Shown here: positions 50,295-58,364 of the stretch, in pieces
Position numbering within the stretch: position 1 is the stretch's first letter
How the letters are laid out: each line of letters opens with the position of its first letter
NCBI RefSeq assembly: GCF_017565305.1
Contig: NZ_JAGEKP010000003.1
Span: 1 to 64,000 of the forward strand
DNA length: 64,000 bases
Reading direction: 5' to 3'
Source of the DNA: Leifsonia sp. TF02-11
GTDB lineage: Bacteria > Actinomycetota > Actinomycetes > Actinomycetales > Microbacteriaceae
Position numbers and translations under genes: made by a program
The notes under the pieces: generated by a model
Database searches by the model: none
What the model was told of the DNA's origin: nothing
What the model saw: the letters and a program-made list of their open reading frames with translations, nothing else

Positions 50295-52639
50295 GCGACC
50301 TCCACGGCCGCGCGGGTCGCACGCCTCCGCACGACGGCCACGGCTGCGACACCGACCAGGATGAGCAACCCGCTCAGGAGCGGCCAGTCGCCCGGCCCCT
50401 CGCCACCGGTCGACGCGAGGCCGGAGACCGAGGCCGTCGAGCTGTCGCAGGCGACCGTCGCGCCCAGCGGGAGGCGGAACGACACCGGGTCGAGCGCTGT
50501 TCCCGCCGTGTAGAAGCCAGCGAAGGCGGTGGCGCCGTCTGCGGTCAGCGACGCCGGAGCGCCGGTTGCCGAGAACGACGACCCGGAGGCCGACGCCCCG
50601 CCGAGGGCGACCGTCGCGAAGGCGACGCCGCGGTGGTCGGACGGCGTGCCGCTCATGTCGGTCGAGTGCACGTCGGCGACGATCGTGGCCGTGTTCGGGC
50701 CGGACACACGGAGGGCGACGTTCGAGAGCGTCAGCGTCAGGACGCCGCCGTGCCCGCTGAACGAGACCGTGCCGGGGAACCGCACCAGACCGCGGGTGTC
50801 CGCCGTGTTGAGGCTTCCGGAGCCGCCGCTCCAGCCGTAGCGGCCTCCGTCGTAGCCGGCGCCGCTCAGCGTCCAGGAACCGTTGGCGATGCCGCCGGAG
50901 ATGTAGTTCCGGAAGCTCGACTTGATGCCCCAGTCGAGCGTGGCGCCGGAGACGGAGCGGGCGACGCAGACCGGCAGCGCGGTCTCGGCGGCCGCGGGCT
51001 GTGTCGGAGGCGTCACGGTGCCGCCCGGCGTTGTCGCCGCGGGCTGCACGGTGTGCGCGACCACCGGAGCGGTGGAGGGAGCGAAGGCCGACGGGTCGTC
51101 GGGCGCGAACGAGGCGGTGAAGGCATGCGCACCGGATGCCAGCGCGGGTACACGGGTCGTGACGGAGGACGATCCGCTGGAGGCCGCCGACGCCTGTGCG
51201 GACGCGAACAGCGCGGGCGCCACAGCGGGCGCAGCCTGGGGCGCGGTCGCATCGGGCGTCAAGCGCAGGCCGCTCGCCACGACGGCGCCGTTGTCGAGCA
51301 GGGTGACGGTGCCGTCGGCCTGCGGGGTGATCGTGACCGTGACGTCCACGGGGTCTCCGGCCTTCGAGGTCGGGGAGACATGGATCGCGAGCGTGGTCGC
51401 CACGGCGTTCTCACCGGGCGTCCCAGGGGTGGCGGCGTACGCGAGCGCGGTCACGGTGTCCTGCGAGCGGTCGGCCATCCCCTGACCGTGCGCCTTCGAC
51501 GTGTAGATCGCGTAGGCGGGGACGGCCGTGGTCGCGGCCGGGATGGTGAGCGTCACCGAGAAGGTGCCGTCGGCCTTCAGCGGCGCCATCCGCTGGGCGC
51601 CGGAGTCGACGACCGGGTTGCCCGGCCCGATCCAGATGGTGTCACCGTCGAGGAGGCTGCCGGAGCCCGCGTAGAAGCCGGCGAGGCCGGCCGGGCCGAC
51701 GCCGAGGTAGATGCCGGGCGGCTCCGCGGAGAAGCCGCTGCCGGTGACGGTGATGGTCCCTCCCGCGGCCGGGACTTCCGGCGCCGCGATGGACGGGCCG
51801 GTCGGCTGCGTCGGTGTCGTCGGGTCGGTCGGGGTCGACGGGTCGGTCGGGGTCGACGGGTCGGTCGGGGTCGTCGCCGCGGTCACCGTGACGGTCGTCT
51901 GGCCCGACGTCGACGCGGTGAAGGCGCCGGCGTCGGTGGGCGTGAACGCCCCTGTGATCGCGTGCGTTCCGACGGCGAGCGAGCTGGTCGCGAACGTCGC
52001 GACGCCGGTGCTCGCATCGGTCGGCCCGGAGCCGAGTACCGTCGCCCCCTCGCGGAACTCCACGCTTCCCGCAGCGGCCGGCGCGACCGTCGCGGTCAGC
52101 GTCACGGTCGCTCCGACGCGCACCGAGGCCGCGTCGGAGCTGAGCGTGAGGGAGGTCGCGATCGGCTCTGGAGCGGCATACGCCAGGGTCGTGATCGTGT
52201 CCTGCGAGCGGTCGGCCATCCCCTGGCCGTGCGCCTTCGACGTGTAGATCGCGTACGCGGGCACGGCCTCCGTCGGCGCCGGGACGGTCAGCGTGACCGA
52301 GAACGTGCCGTCGGCCGCCAGGGGCGACAGACGCTGCGCTCCGGTCGGGACCTCGGGGTTGCCCGGCCCGATCCAGATCGTGTCGCCGTCGACGAGGCTG
52401 CCGGAGCCCGCGTAGAAGCCGGCCAGCCCTGCCGGGCCGACGCCGAGGTAGATGCCGGGCGATGCAGCCGAGAAGCCGCTGCCGGTGACGGTGATGGTCC
52501 CGCCCGCGCTGGGCGCGGTCGGCGCTGAGACGGCGGGGCCGGCCGCGAGGGCCGGCGCGGCACCGACGGCCGTCAGACCGAGGCCGGCGAGGAGGGCGGC
52601 CGCCAGGGCCGCGACGAAACGAGGGGGTGACGATCTCAT
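50291..52639 (-). CDS. htaA: HtaA-domain cell-surface haem receptor with an internal duplication
   Basis: The protein has 782 residues, with AGGAG five bases before the ATG. Order: Sec signal peptide (to about 32); repeat 1 (about 38-156); an Ig-like domain; a Pro/Thr-rich linker of TPTDPS units; repeat 2 (nearly identical to repeat 1); a second Ig-like region; an HtaA domain (LDWGIKSSFRNYISGG ... GGRYGWSGGSGSL); then LASTG, a membrane helix and RRR. LASTG fits a class E sortase signal. HtaA domains bind haem; the repeats (GIYLGVGPAGLAGFY, YAIYTSKAHGQGMADRSQD) are of unknown role. First gene of a five-gene iron operon. Confidence 0.9.
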   Translation of the reverse strand: MRSSPPRFVAALAAALLAGLGLTAVGAAPALAAGPAVSAPTAPSAGGTITVTGSGFSAASPGIYLGVGPAGLAGFYAGSGSLVDGDTIWIGPGNPEVPTGAQRLSPLAADGTFSVTLTVPAPTEAVPAYAIYTSKAHGQGMADRSQDTITTLAYAAPEPIATSLTLSSDAASVRVGATVTLTATVAPAAAGSVEFREGATVLGSGPTDASTGVATFATSSLAVGTHAITGAFTPTDAGAFTASTSGQTTVTVTAATTPTDPSTPTDPSTPTDPTTPTQPTGPSIAAPEVPAAGGTITVTGSGFSAEPPGIYLGVGPAGLAGFYAGSGSLLDGDTIWIGPGNPVVDSGAQRMAPLKADGTFSVTLTIPAATTAVPAYAIYTSKAHGQGMADRSQDTVTALAYAATPGTPGENAVATTLAIHVSPTSKAGDPVDVTVTITPQADGTVTLLDNGAVVASGLRLTPDATAPQAAPAVAPALFASAQASAASSGSSSVTTRVPALASGAHAFTASFAPDDPSAFAPSTAPVVAHTVQPAATTPGGTVTPPTQPAAAETALPVCVARSVSGATLDWGIKSSFRNYISGGIANGSWTLSGAGYDGGRYGWSGGSGSLNTADTRGLVRFPGTVSFSGHGGVLTLTLSNVALRVSGPNTATIVADVHSTDMSGTPSDHRGVAFATVALGGASASGSSFSATGAPASLTADGATAFAGFYTAGTALDPVSFRLPLGATVACDSSTASVSGLASTGGEGPGDWPLLSGLLILVGVAAVAVVRRRATRAAVEVA

Positions 52640-52715
52640 GGCACTCCTGTGAGCGGAGCGACGCACGGTCGTCCCGCTGTTCTCTGGTGAGGTTTCTCGA
52701 CTGGTGAGATGAGGT

Positions 52716-52749
52716 AAGGCTTGGCTAACTAAGCTTTGCCTAACCTAAC
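52716..52749. promoter_or_regulatory. IdeR/DtxR-like iron box upstream of the haem operon
   Basis: TAAGGCTTGGCTAACTAAG (52716-52734) matches 14 of 19 positions of the IdeR consensus, and a second half-site CTAACCTAA (52741-52749) lies next to it, 77-110 bases upstream of htaA. Iron-loaded IdeR/DtxR would repress the operon. Binding is inferred. Confidence 0.6.
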
Positions 52750-52860
52750 AGGATTGGCCGGGGTGAGCGCAAGCCCGCGGCACCCCGCTGACGCGACGAA
52801 GCCCGCATGCCTTCATCGGCATACGGGCTTCGTCCAGCGCTGGAGCGGGATCCAGGATCC

Positions 52861-53910
52861 CTACGGAACGCGGTACAACCACTCGTCGGTCGCGAACTTC
52901 TCGGCGACCAGCCTCTCGGCCTCCGCGTATTCCGCTTCGGTGATATCTCCGTCCGTCGCGCCGTACAGGTTGCGGAAGGTCAGCTTGAGCTGCTCGATGA
53001 TCTCCGCGCGCGTGAGCCCGGTCTGGCTGCGCAGCGGATCGACACGCTTGGCCGCACTGGTGATGCCCTTGTCGCTGATCTTCTCCCGACCGATGCGGAG
53101 GACCTCCGTCATCTTCTGGCCGTCCATGTCGTAGCTCATCGTCACGTGATGCAGCACGGCACCCGAGCCGAGGCGCTTCTGCGCCGCGCCGCCGATCTTG
53201 CCCTTCGGGCTGGTGATGTCGTTCAGCGGCACGTAGCTCGCGTCGATGCCGAGCGACTTGAGCGCGATGATCGCCCACTCGTCGAGGAAGGCGTAGCTGT
53301 CGGCGAAGCTCATCCCTTGCACGAGATCGGCCGGAGCGTAGATCGAGTACGTGACGACCGAGCCGGCCTCCATGAACATCGCACCGCCGCCGGTGATGCG
53401 GCGGACGACCTGCACGCCGTACTTCTCGGCGTTGACCGGGTCGACCTCGTTCTTCACCGACTGGAAGCTGCCGATCACGACCGCGGGCTCCTCCCACTCC
53501 CAGATGCGGAGGGTCGGGCCGCGGCGCCCCTCGCCGACCTCCGTGGTCAGCACCTCGTCGAGCGCCAGGTGCATCTGGGGGGACACGGCCTTCGCGTGGA
53601 CGATCTGCCAGTCGTAATCGCGCCAGCTGGTGGCCCGCGCGAGGGCGCGGCGCACGGCGACGGCGACCGCCTCCGGTGAGAACCCGAGCAACAGGGCGCC
53701 CTCGGGCAGCGCTGCCTTCACGGCCGCCGCGATCGCCTTGGAGTCGCTCTCGGCCGGGAGCCCGTCGACGGAGGCGTCGATGGCCTCCAGCGCGGTGTCC
53801 GGCTCGAGGAAGAAGTCACCCGCCAGCCGGAAACCGGAGATCAGGCCGTCCACGACCTCCAGGTCGACGACGACGAGCTTGCCACCCGGGACCTTGTACT
53901 CACCATGCAT
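52861..53910 (-). CDS. lplA: Lipoate-protein ligase with the accessory domain at the N-terminus
   Basis: The protein has 349 residues. The first 90 (MHGEYKVPGGKLVVVDLEVVDGLISGFRLAGDFFLEPD...) look like the small accessory domain that follows the catalytic domain in E. coli LplA or is the separate LplB. The ligase domain comes next, with VVRRITGGGAMFMEAGSVVTYSI and the catalytic Lys in SPKGKIGGAAQKR. It attaches lipoate, or moves octanoate, to E2 and GcvH lysines. It stands alone after the haem operon. Reversed domain order is the odd point; it may be the normal form in actinobacteria. Confidence 0.87.
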   Translation of the reverse strand: MHGEYKVPGGKLVVVDLEVVDGLISGFRLAGDFFLEPDTALEAIDASVDGLPAESDSKAIAAAVKAALPEGALLLGFSPEAVAVAVRRALARATSWRDYDWQIVHAKAVSPQMHLALDEVLTTEVGEGRRGPTLRIWEWEEPAVVIGSFQSVKNEVDPVNAEKYGVQVVRRITGGGAMFMEAGSVVTYSIYAPADLVQGMSFADSYAFLDEWAIIALKSLGIDASYVPLNDITSPKGKIGGAAQKRLGSGAVLHHVTMSYDMDGQKMTEVLRIGREKISDKGITSAAKRVDPLRSQTGLTRAEIIEQLKLTFRNLYGATDGDITEAEYAEAERLVAEKFATDEWLYRVP

Positions 53911-53963
53911 GCCCCCAGCCTAAATCCGCCCCGCACGCCGTCGTCCCCGCGAGCAGCCATCTC

Positions 53964-54015
53964 TTCCTCACTTTCTCCCGCCCGACGCCGGAGTGTTGCG
54001 GGAGAAAGTGAGGAA
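53964..54015. terminator. Long hairpin 3' of the alpha/beta hydrolase gene
   Basis: TTCCTCACTTTCTCCCGC (53964-53981) pairs over all 18 bases with GCGGGAGAAAGTGAGGAA (53998-54015), seven bases past the hydrolase stop. It has the same design as the other gene-end hairpins, with a different sequence. Confidence 0.65.
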
Positions 54016-54022
54016 CTGATGG

Positions 54023-54874
54023 TCAGGTGCGGGCGGGGATGCGGGGGTCGAGCCAGGCGGTGAGGTCGGCGAAGACTTCGAGGCGGTTGGTCTCGTTGAA
54101 GATCTCGTGACGGGCGCCGGGGTAGACGATCGTCGTCACGTCGGTGAGGCCGGAGCGGGTGCGGTACGACTGCTCGAGCTTCCGGGCGGAGGCCTCGCCG
54201 CCCAGCGGATCGTCGTCGCCGACCTGGATGAGCAGCGGGAGGTCGCGCGCGAGATGCCGGGCCGGGCGGCCGAGCAACCGAGCCGCGTCGGCCATCCCGA
54301 ACAGCTTCTGCAGCGGCACGAGCGTGCAGAGCGGGTCGTCGATGAACGCCTGCGCGACGGCGGGGTCGCGGCTCAGCCACTCGGCTCCGGTGGTGCCCAG
54401 ATGCGCGTGCCGCTTGTTGAGGTCTCCGCTGTTCATCGAGCCGATCATCCGGTAGGCCGTGCCGCTGAGCACGGCTGCGTCATAGTCGGCCGAGTGGTGG
54501 TTCAGCGTCATCTGCCCCATCAGCGACCCCCAGCTGTGCCCCACGAACACCAGCGGCACGTCGGGGTTCTCGTCGCGGATCAGGCGCGTGAACGCGCGCA
54601 GGTCGCGCAGCGCCGCCCGCAGCCCGCCGGGGCCGAGCCGCCCGAGCTTGCTCGCGTCGCCGTGCCACTGCTCCATCCCGGTGCGGCCGTGACCGCGGTG
54701 GTCGTCGGCGTAGACGCGGTAGCCCTCCCCCACCAAGTGCTCGGCGAGCGGGCGGTAGCGACCCGCGTGCTCGCCGACCCCGTGGGCCAGTTGCACGACG
54801 GCGCGGGGCCGGTCGGCGTCGTAGACGTCGAAGAAGATGCGAAGGCCGTCATCGGCGCTGAACTCTCGCTGCAC
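54023..54874 (-). CDS. Alpha/beta hydrolase, monoacylglycerol lipase/lysophospholipase type
   Basis: GTG 54874 gives 283 residues; GTG 54910 is an alternative start. The fold shows LAHGVGEHAGRYRPLAEHLVGEGYRVYADDHRGHGRT, the nucleophile elbow VGHSWGS, the acid in LLIQVGDDDPLGG and the His in GARHEIFNE. This pattern is that of monoacylglycerol lipases (PldB-like, COG2267), which release fatty acids from monoglycerides or lysolipids. It is cytoplasmic, and divergent from the MarR gene across a palindromic operator. Confidence 0.88.
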   Translation of the reverse strand: MQREFSADDGLRIFFDVYDADRPRAVVQLAHGVGEHAGRYRPLAEHLVGEGYRVYADDHRGHGRTGMEQWHGDASKLGRLGPGGLRAALRDLRAFTRLIRDENPDVPLVFVGHSWGSLMGQMTLNHHSADYDAAVLSGTAYRMIGSMNSGDLNKRHAHLGTTGAEWLSRDPAVAQAFIDDPLCTLVPLQKLFGMADAARLLGRPARHLARDLPLLIQVGDDDPLGGEASARKLEQSYRTRSGLTDVTTIVYPGARHEIFNETNRLEVFADLTAWLDPRIPART

Positions 54875-54943
54875 GGGCTCATTCTGTCGTATCCGCGTGG
54901 AGGGCCGCACGATATCGACACGCTCCGGGCGAACGAGCTTTAT

Positions 54944-54969
54944 TTAGCCAACCTAATTTGTTAGGCTAA
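54944..54969. promoter_or_regulatory. MarR-type operator, with an IdeR-like core
   Basis: TTAGCC (54944-54949) and GGCTAA (54964-54969) are outer arms; CCTAA (54952-54956) and TTAGG (54961-54965) are inner arms of a palindrome just before the marR ATG (54976). The right part GTTAGGCTAAC equals the core of the DtxR/IdeR consensus, so iron control is also possible. Confidence 0.5.
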
Positions 54970-54975
54970 CTATCT

Positions 54976-55404
54976 ATGGGACGGCTCTCGACACACGACC
55001 TCAGCAGCGCGCTGCGCATCGCCGTCGCACGACTCTCCCGCCGGCTGCGCGCCGAGAAGGAGGACGACGAGCTGAGCGACACCCAGACCTCCACGCTGGC
55101 CTTCCTCGTGCGCGAGGGGTCCGGCACGATCGGGAGGCTGAGCGAGCACGAGCGCGTCACCCCGCCCTCCATGAACCGCACCGTGAACCACCTCGAGCAG
55201 GCCGGGTACGTGCGCCGCACCGCCGACGCGGTCGACGGCCGCAAGGTCGTCGTCGTCCCCACCGAGGCCGGCCTCAGGCTGGTCGCCGAGACGCGGCGGC
55301 GCCGCGACGCCTGGCTGCACCAGCGGCTGCGCACGCTGACCCCTGAGCAGCGCGAGACCCTCGCCGAAGCCGCGACGATCCTCCGAGAGCTCGCCGACTC
55401 GTGA
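54976..55404 (+). CDS. MarR-family regulator
   Basis: The protein has 142 residues. A winged helix is seen as TLAFLVREGSGTIGRLSEHERVTPPSMNRTVNHLEQAGYVRRTADAVDGRKVVVVPTEAG, the MarR recognition helix and wing. A C-terminal helix (RDAWLHQRLRTLTPEQRETLAEAATILRELA) mediates dimer contact. It is coupled to the MFS exporter by a GTGA overlap and probably represses the pair through the palindrome upstream. The effector is unknown. Confidence 0.92.
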   Translation: MGRLSTHDLSSALRIAVARLSRRLRAEKEDDELSDTQTSTLAFLVREGSGTIGRLSEHERVTPPSMNRTVNHLEQAGYVRRTADAVDGRKVVVVPTEAGLRLVAETRRRRDAWLHQRLRTLTPEQRETLAEAATILRELADS

Positions 55405-56708
55405 GCGCGATGTTCCGGTCGCTCGCCGGCGTCAACTACCGCATCTGGGCCGCGGGGGCGCTGGTCTCCAACGTCGGCACCTGGATGCAGCGCACGGCGC
55501 AGGACTGGATCGTCCTCACGCAGCTCACCCACAACAACGCGTCGGCCGTCGGCATCGTGATGGCGTTGCAGTTCGCGCCGCAGCTCGTCCTCCTCCCGGT
55601 GACGGGCTGGGCGGCCGACCACCTCGACCGTCGCCGCCTGCTGATGCTGACACAGGGCCTGATGGGACTGCTCGGACTCGGGCTCGGCCTCCTCACCGTC
55701 AGCGGAGCCGTGCAGCTGTGGCACGTCTACCTGTTCGCGCTGGCGCTCGGTGTGGTTGCGGCGTTCGACGCCCCCGCGCGTCAGACCTTCGTGTCGGAGC
55801 TGGTGGCCGGCCCCAACCTGTCGAACGCCGTCGCCCTCAACTCGGCGTCCTTCAACGCCGCCCGGCTGCTCGGGCCGGCTGTCGCCGGCCTCCTCACCGC
55901 CGCCGTCGGCGCCGGCTGGGTGTTCCTCATCAACGCCGCGACCTTCGGCGCGGTGCTGCTGTCGCTCACGATGCTGCGCACGGAGAAGCTCTACCGCACC
56001 GAGCGCGCCAAGCGCAGCCGCGGCGGTCTGGTCGACGGCTTCCGGTACGTGCGGCGGCGCCCGGACATCATGGTCATCCTCATCATGGTGTTCCTGATCG
56101 GGACCTTCGGCCTCAACTTCCCGATCTTCATCTCGACCATGTCGGTGAGCGTGTTCCACCAGGGCGCCGGCGAGTACGGACTGTTGTCGTCGATCATGGC
56201 GATCGGCTCCGTGATCGGCGCGCTGCTGGCCGCCCGCCGCGAGCGGCCGCGGATTTCGATGCTGTTCGCCGGCGCCGCCTTCTTCGGCGCGGGCTGCGCG
56301 ATCGCCGCCGTCATGCCGACCTACTGGCTGTTCGCGCTGGCGCTCATCATCATCGGCGTCTCGTCGCAGACCTTGATGACCACGGCGAACGGCACCGTGC
56401 AGATGACGACGGACCCGCTCCTGCGCGGACGGGTGATGGCGATCTACATGGCGATCTTCATGGGCGGAACGCCCATCGGCGCGCCGATCGTCGGCTGGGT
56501 CGCCGACGCGTTCGGCCCGCGCTGGGCGCTGGGGGTCGGCGCGGCGAGCGGTTTCGCGGCGGCCCTGGTCGGCGTCTTCTACCTCGTGAAGTACCGCGGG
56601 ATGCGCGTGCGCTTCACCGGCCTGCGCCCGCGCGTGGTGCTGAGCCCGCGCGAGGAGGCCCGCGAAGAACTCGAGGAGGTCGAGGCGACCGCGACTCGCG
56701 CCAGCTGA
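55401..56708 (+). CDS. MFS exporter of the DHA3/EntS type
   Basis: The protein has 435 residues from GTG 55401 (overlap with marR); an ATG three codons later is an alternative. Twelve helices, with motif A GWAADHLDRRRLLMLTQGLMG and the helix 4-5 region AFDAPARQTFVSELVAGPNLSNAVALNS, which is typical of the EntS/MFS_3 group. That group exports siderophores and macrolides. With a MarR partner a drug or siderophore role is likely, and the IdeR-like core in its operator hints at iron. Substrate is not shown. Confidence 0.9.
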   Translation: MSAMFRSLAGVNYRIWAAGALVSNVGTWMQRTAQDWIVLTQLTHNNASAVGIVMALQFAPQLVLLPVTGWAADHLDRRRLLMLTQGLMGLLGLGLGLLTVSGAVQLWHVYLFALALGVVAAFDAPARQTFVSELVAGPNLSNAVALNSASFNAARLLGPAVAGLLTAAVGAGWVFLINAATFGAVLLSLTMLRTEKLYRTERAKRSRGGLVDGFRYVRRRPDIMVILIMVFLIGTFGLNFPIFISTMSVSVFHQGAGEYGLLSSIMAIGSVIGALLAARRERPRISMLFAGAAFFGAGCAIAAVMPTYWLFALALIIIGVSSQTLMTTANGTVQMTTDPLLRGRVMAIYMAIFMGGTPIGAPIVGWVADAFGPRWALGVGAASGFAAALVGVFYLVKYRGMRVRFTGLRPRVVLSPREEAREELEEVEATATRAS

Positions 56709-56718
56709 GCCGGTCGCC

Positions 56719-56917
56719 AACGGAGGAGCTGCGGCCACGGCACCGGCGTGTCGGCAGCCACCGGAGGACATCCGGGCCACCCCGTGCCCAATCTCCTCCG
56801 TTGCCCGCATCCGCGGGGCGGTGCGGGCGTCGGAAACGGAGGACATCCGCGCCACACCGTGCCCAATCTCCTCCGTTGGCCGCCACAGCGCGGCGCGCTC
56901 CCGCGGATCTCCTCCGT
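56719..56917. repeat. Nested inverted repeats between two convergent genes
   Basis: CGGAGGA occurs three times (about 56721, 56762 and 56837) and its complement TCCTCCG three times (about 56794, 56869 and 56910). Two units of about 43 bases (56763-56805 and 56838-56880) are near-identical direct repeats, 75 bases apart, each starting GGAGGACATCCG and ending TCTCCTCCGTTG. Several alternative hairpins can form. It separates the MFS gene from rhaB. Confidence 0.6.
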
Positions 56918-56927
56918 GCCCGACGCG

Positions 56928-58364
56928 TCAGCGCGGCTCGTACCGCACCGGCGCGTAGTTGCGGGCGACCAGCGCGCGCAGCGTCTCCAGGTCACCGGAC
57001 ACCAGGCCGGCGGCACGCGCCTGGACGAGCGCGTTGCCGAGCGCCGTCGCCTCCACGGGACCGGCCAGCACCGGCAGCCCGCAGCGATCGGCCGTCGCCT
57101 GACAGAGCAGCGCGTTGCGGGCTCCCCCGCCCACCACGTGCACGGTCTCGACCCGCACCCCCGACAGTTCGGAGGCGGTGCGCACGGAAGCGGCGAAGGC
57201 CTCGGCCAGGGACTCGATGATCACGCGCACCGTCCCGGCGGGGCTCGCCGGCGCACGGAGGCCGCGCTCCGCGAACCACTCGGCGATGCGCGAGGGAAGG
57301 TCCCCTGGCGCCAGGAAGCGCGGGTCGTCCACGTCGAACAGCTCCGACGGTCGCGGAAGCGCCGCCGCCTCGGCGAGCAGCCTCTCCAGGTTCACGGGGA
57401 GGCCACGCCGCTGCCACTCGCGGATCGACTCGCTGAGCAGCCAGAGCCCCATCACGTTGTGGAGGTAGCGGATGCGGCCGTCGACTCCGCCCTCGTTCGT
57501 GAAGTTGGCTGCGCGACCCGCTTCGCCGACGACCCGCTCGGCCAGCTCCACCCCGACCAACCCCCACGTTCCGCAGGAGATGTAGGCGGCCCGCGAGGCG
57601 TCCATCGGCACGGCGACCACCGCGGACGCCGTGTCGTGCGACCCTACGGCGGTGACAGTGGGACCGGACCCGGAGAACGGGAGGTCGAGCGACGGCAGTA
57701 GGGAGCCGACTCCGGTTCCGGCGTCGACGAGCGGAGCGAAGAGCCCGCGTCGCAGCCCCAGCCGTTCGATGAGCGCGTCGTTCCACGATCCGTCGGCGGA
57801 GAGGAGCCCGGTCGTCGAGGCGTTGGTGCGCTCGGCGATCGTCTCGCCGCTGAGCCAGTACGTGATGAGATCGGGAACGAGCAGGAAGCCGTCGGCCGCT
57901 TCCGACACGCCGGTCTCCTGGTCGTGCGCCAGCTGGTACAGCGAGTTGAAGGGGAGGAATTGCAGGCCGCCCTCGCGGTACAGCTCCGCGGGAGAGACGC
58001 GGGCGTGCACCAGCTCGACCCCTTCTGCCGTGCGCTCGTCGCGGTAGTGGTACGGCTCGCCGAGCAGCCGGCCGTCGCTCAGCAGCCCGTAGTCGACGGC
58101 CCAGGAATCCACGCCGACGCTCGCGAGGTCCGGCTCCGATCGCGCGACGGAGCCCAGCCCCTCCAGCACGTGCGAGAACAGGCCGGTCAGATCCCAGTGC
58201 AGGGCAGAACGACTCCCTTCCCACAGTCGCACGGGCGTGTTGGGGAAGCGCGCGGCCTCGGTGAGCTCCACCGTGTTCGCGCCGACCCGCGCGTGCATGA
58301 CGCGGCCGCTCGTCGCTCCTAGGTCGACGGCGGCGACCGCACCGGCCGAGCTGGGCGTGTTCAT
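56928..58364 (-). CDS. rhaB: Rhamnulokinase
   Basis: The protein has 478 residues of the FGGY sugar-kinase family: AVDLGATSGRVMHARVG, the sugar-binding VGVDSWAVDYGLL, and nucleotide-binding SHDTASAVVAVP, YISCGTWGLVGVEL and VVGGGARNALLCQATAD. It phosphorylates L-rhamnulose to rhamnulose 1-phosphate. It is last in the rhamnose operon, its start overlapping the aldolase/dehydrogenase stop by four bases (ATGA). Confidence 0.95.
   Translation of the reverse strand: MNTPSSAGAVAAVDLGATSGRVMHARVGANTVELTEAARFPNTPVRLWEGSRSALHWDLTGLFSHVLEGLGSVARSEPDLASVGVDSWAVDYGLLSDGRLLGEPYHYRDERTAEGVELVHARVSPAELYREGGLQFLPFNSLYQLAHDQETGVSEAADGFLLVPDLITYWLSGETIAERTNASTTGLLSADGSWNDALIERLGLRRGLFAPLVDAGTGVGSLLPSLDLPFSGSGPTVTAVGSHDTASAVVAVPMDASRAAYISCGTWGLVGVELAERVVGEAGRAANFTNEGGVDGRIRYLHNVMGLWLLSESIREWQRRGLPVNLERLLAEAAALPRPSELFDVDDPRFLAPGDLPSRIAEWFAERGLRAPASPAGTVRVIIESLAEAFAASVRTASELSGVRVETVHVVGGGARNALLCQATADRCGLPVLAGPVEATALGNALVQARAAGLVSGDLETLRALVARNYAPVRYEPR

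Noticed and set aside
50633-52528. Long plus-strand frame opposite htaA
   Set aside because: Composition is almost wholly Arg/Gly/Asp/Val, an antisense image of the repeated htaA sequence.
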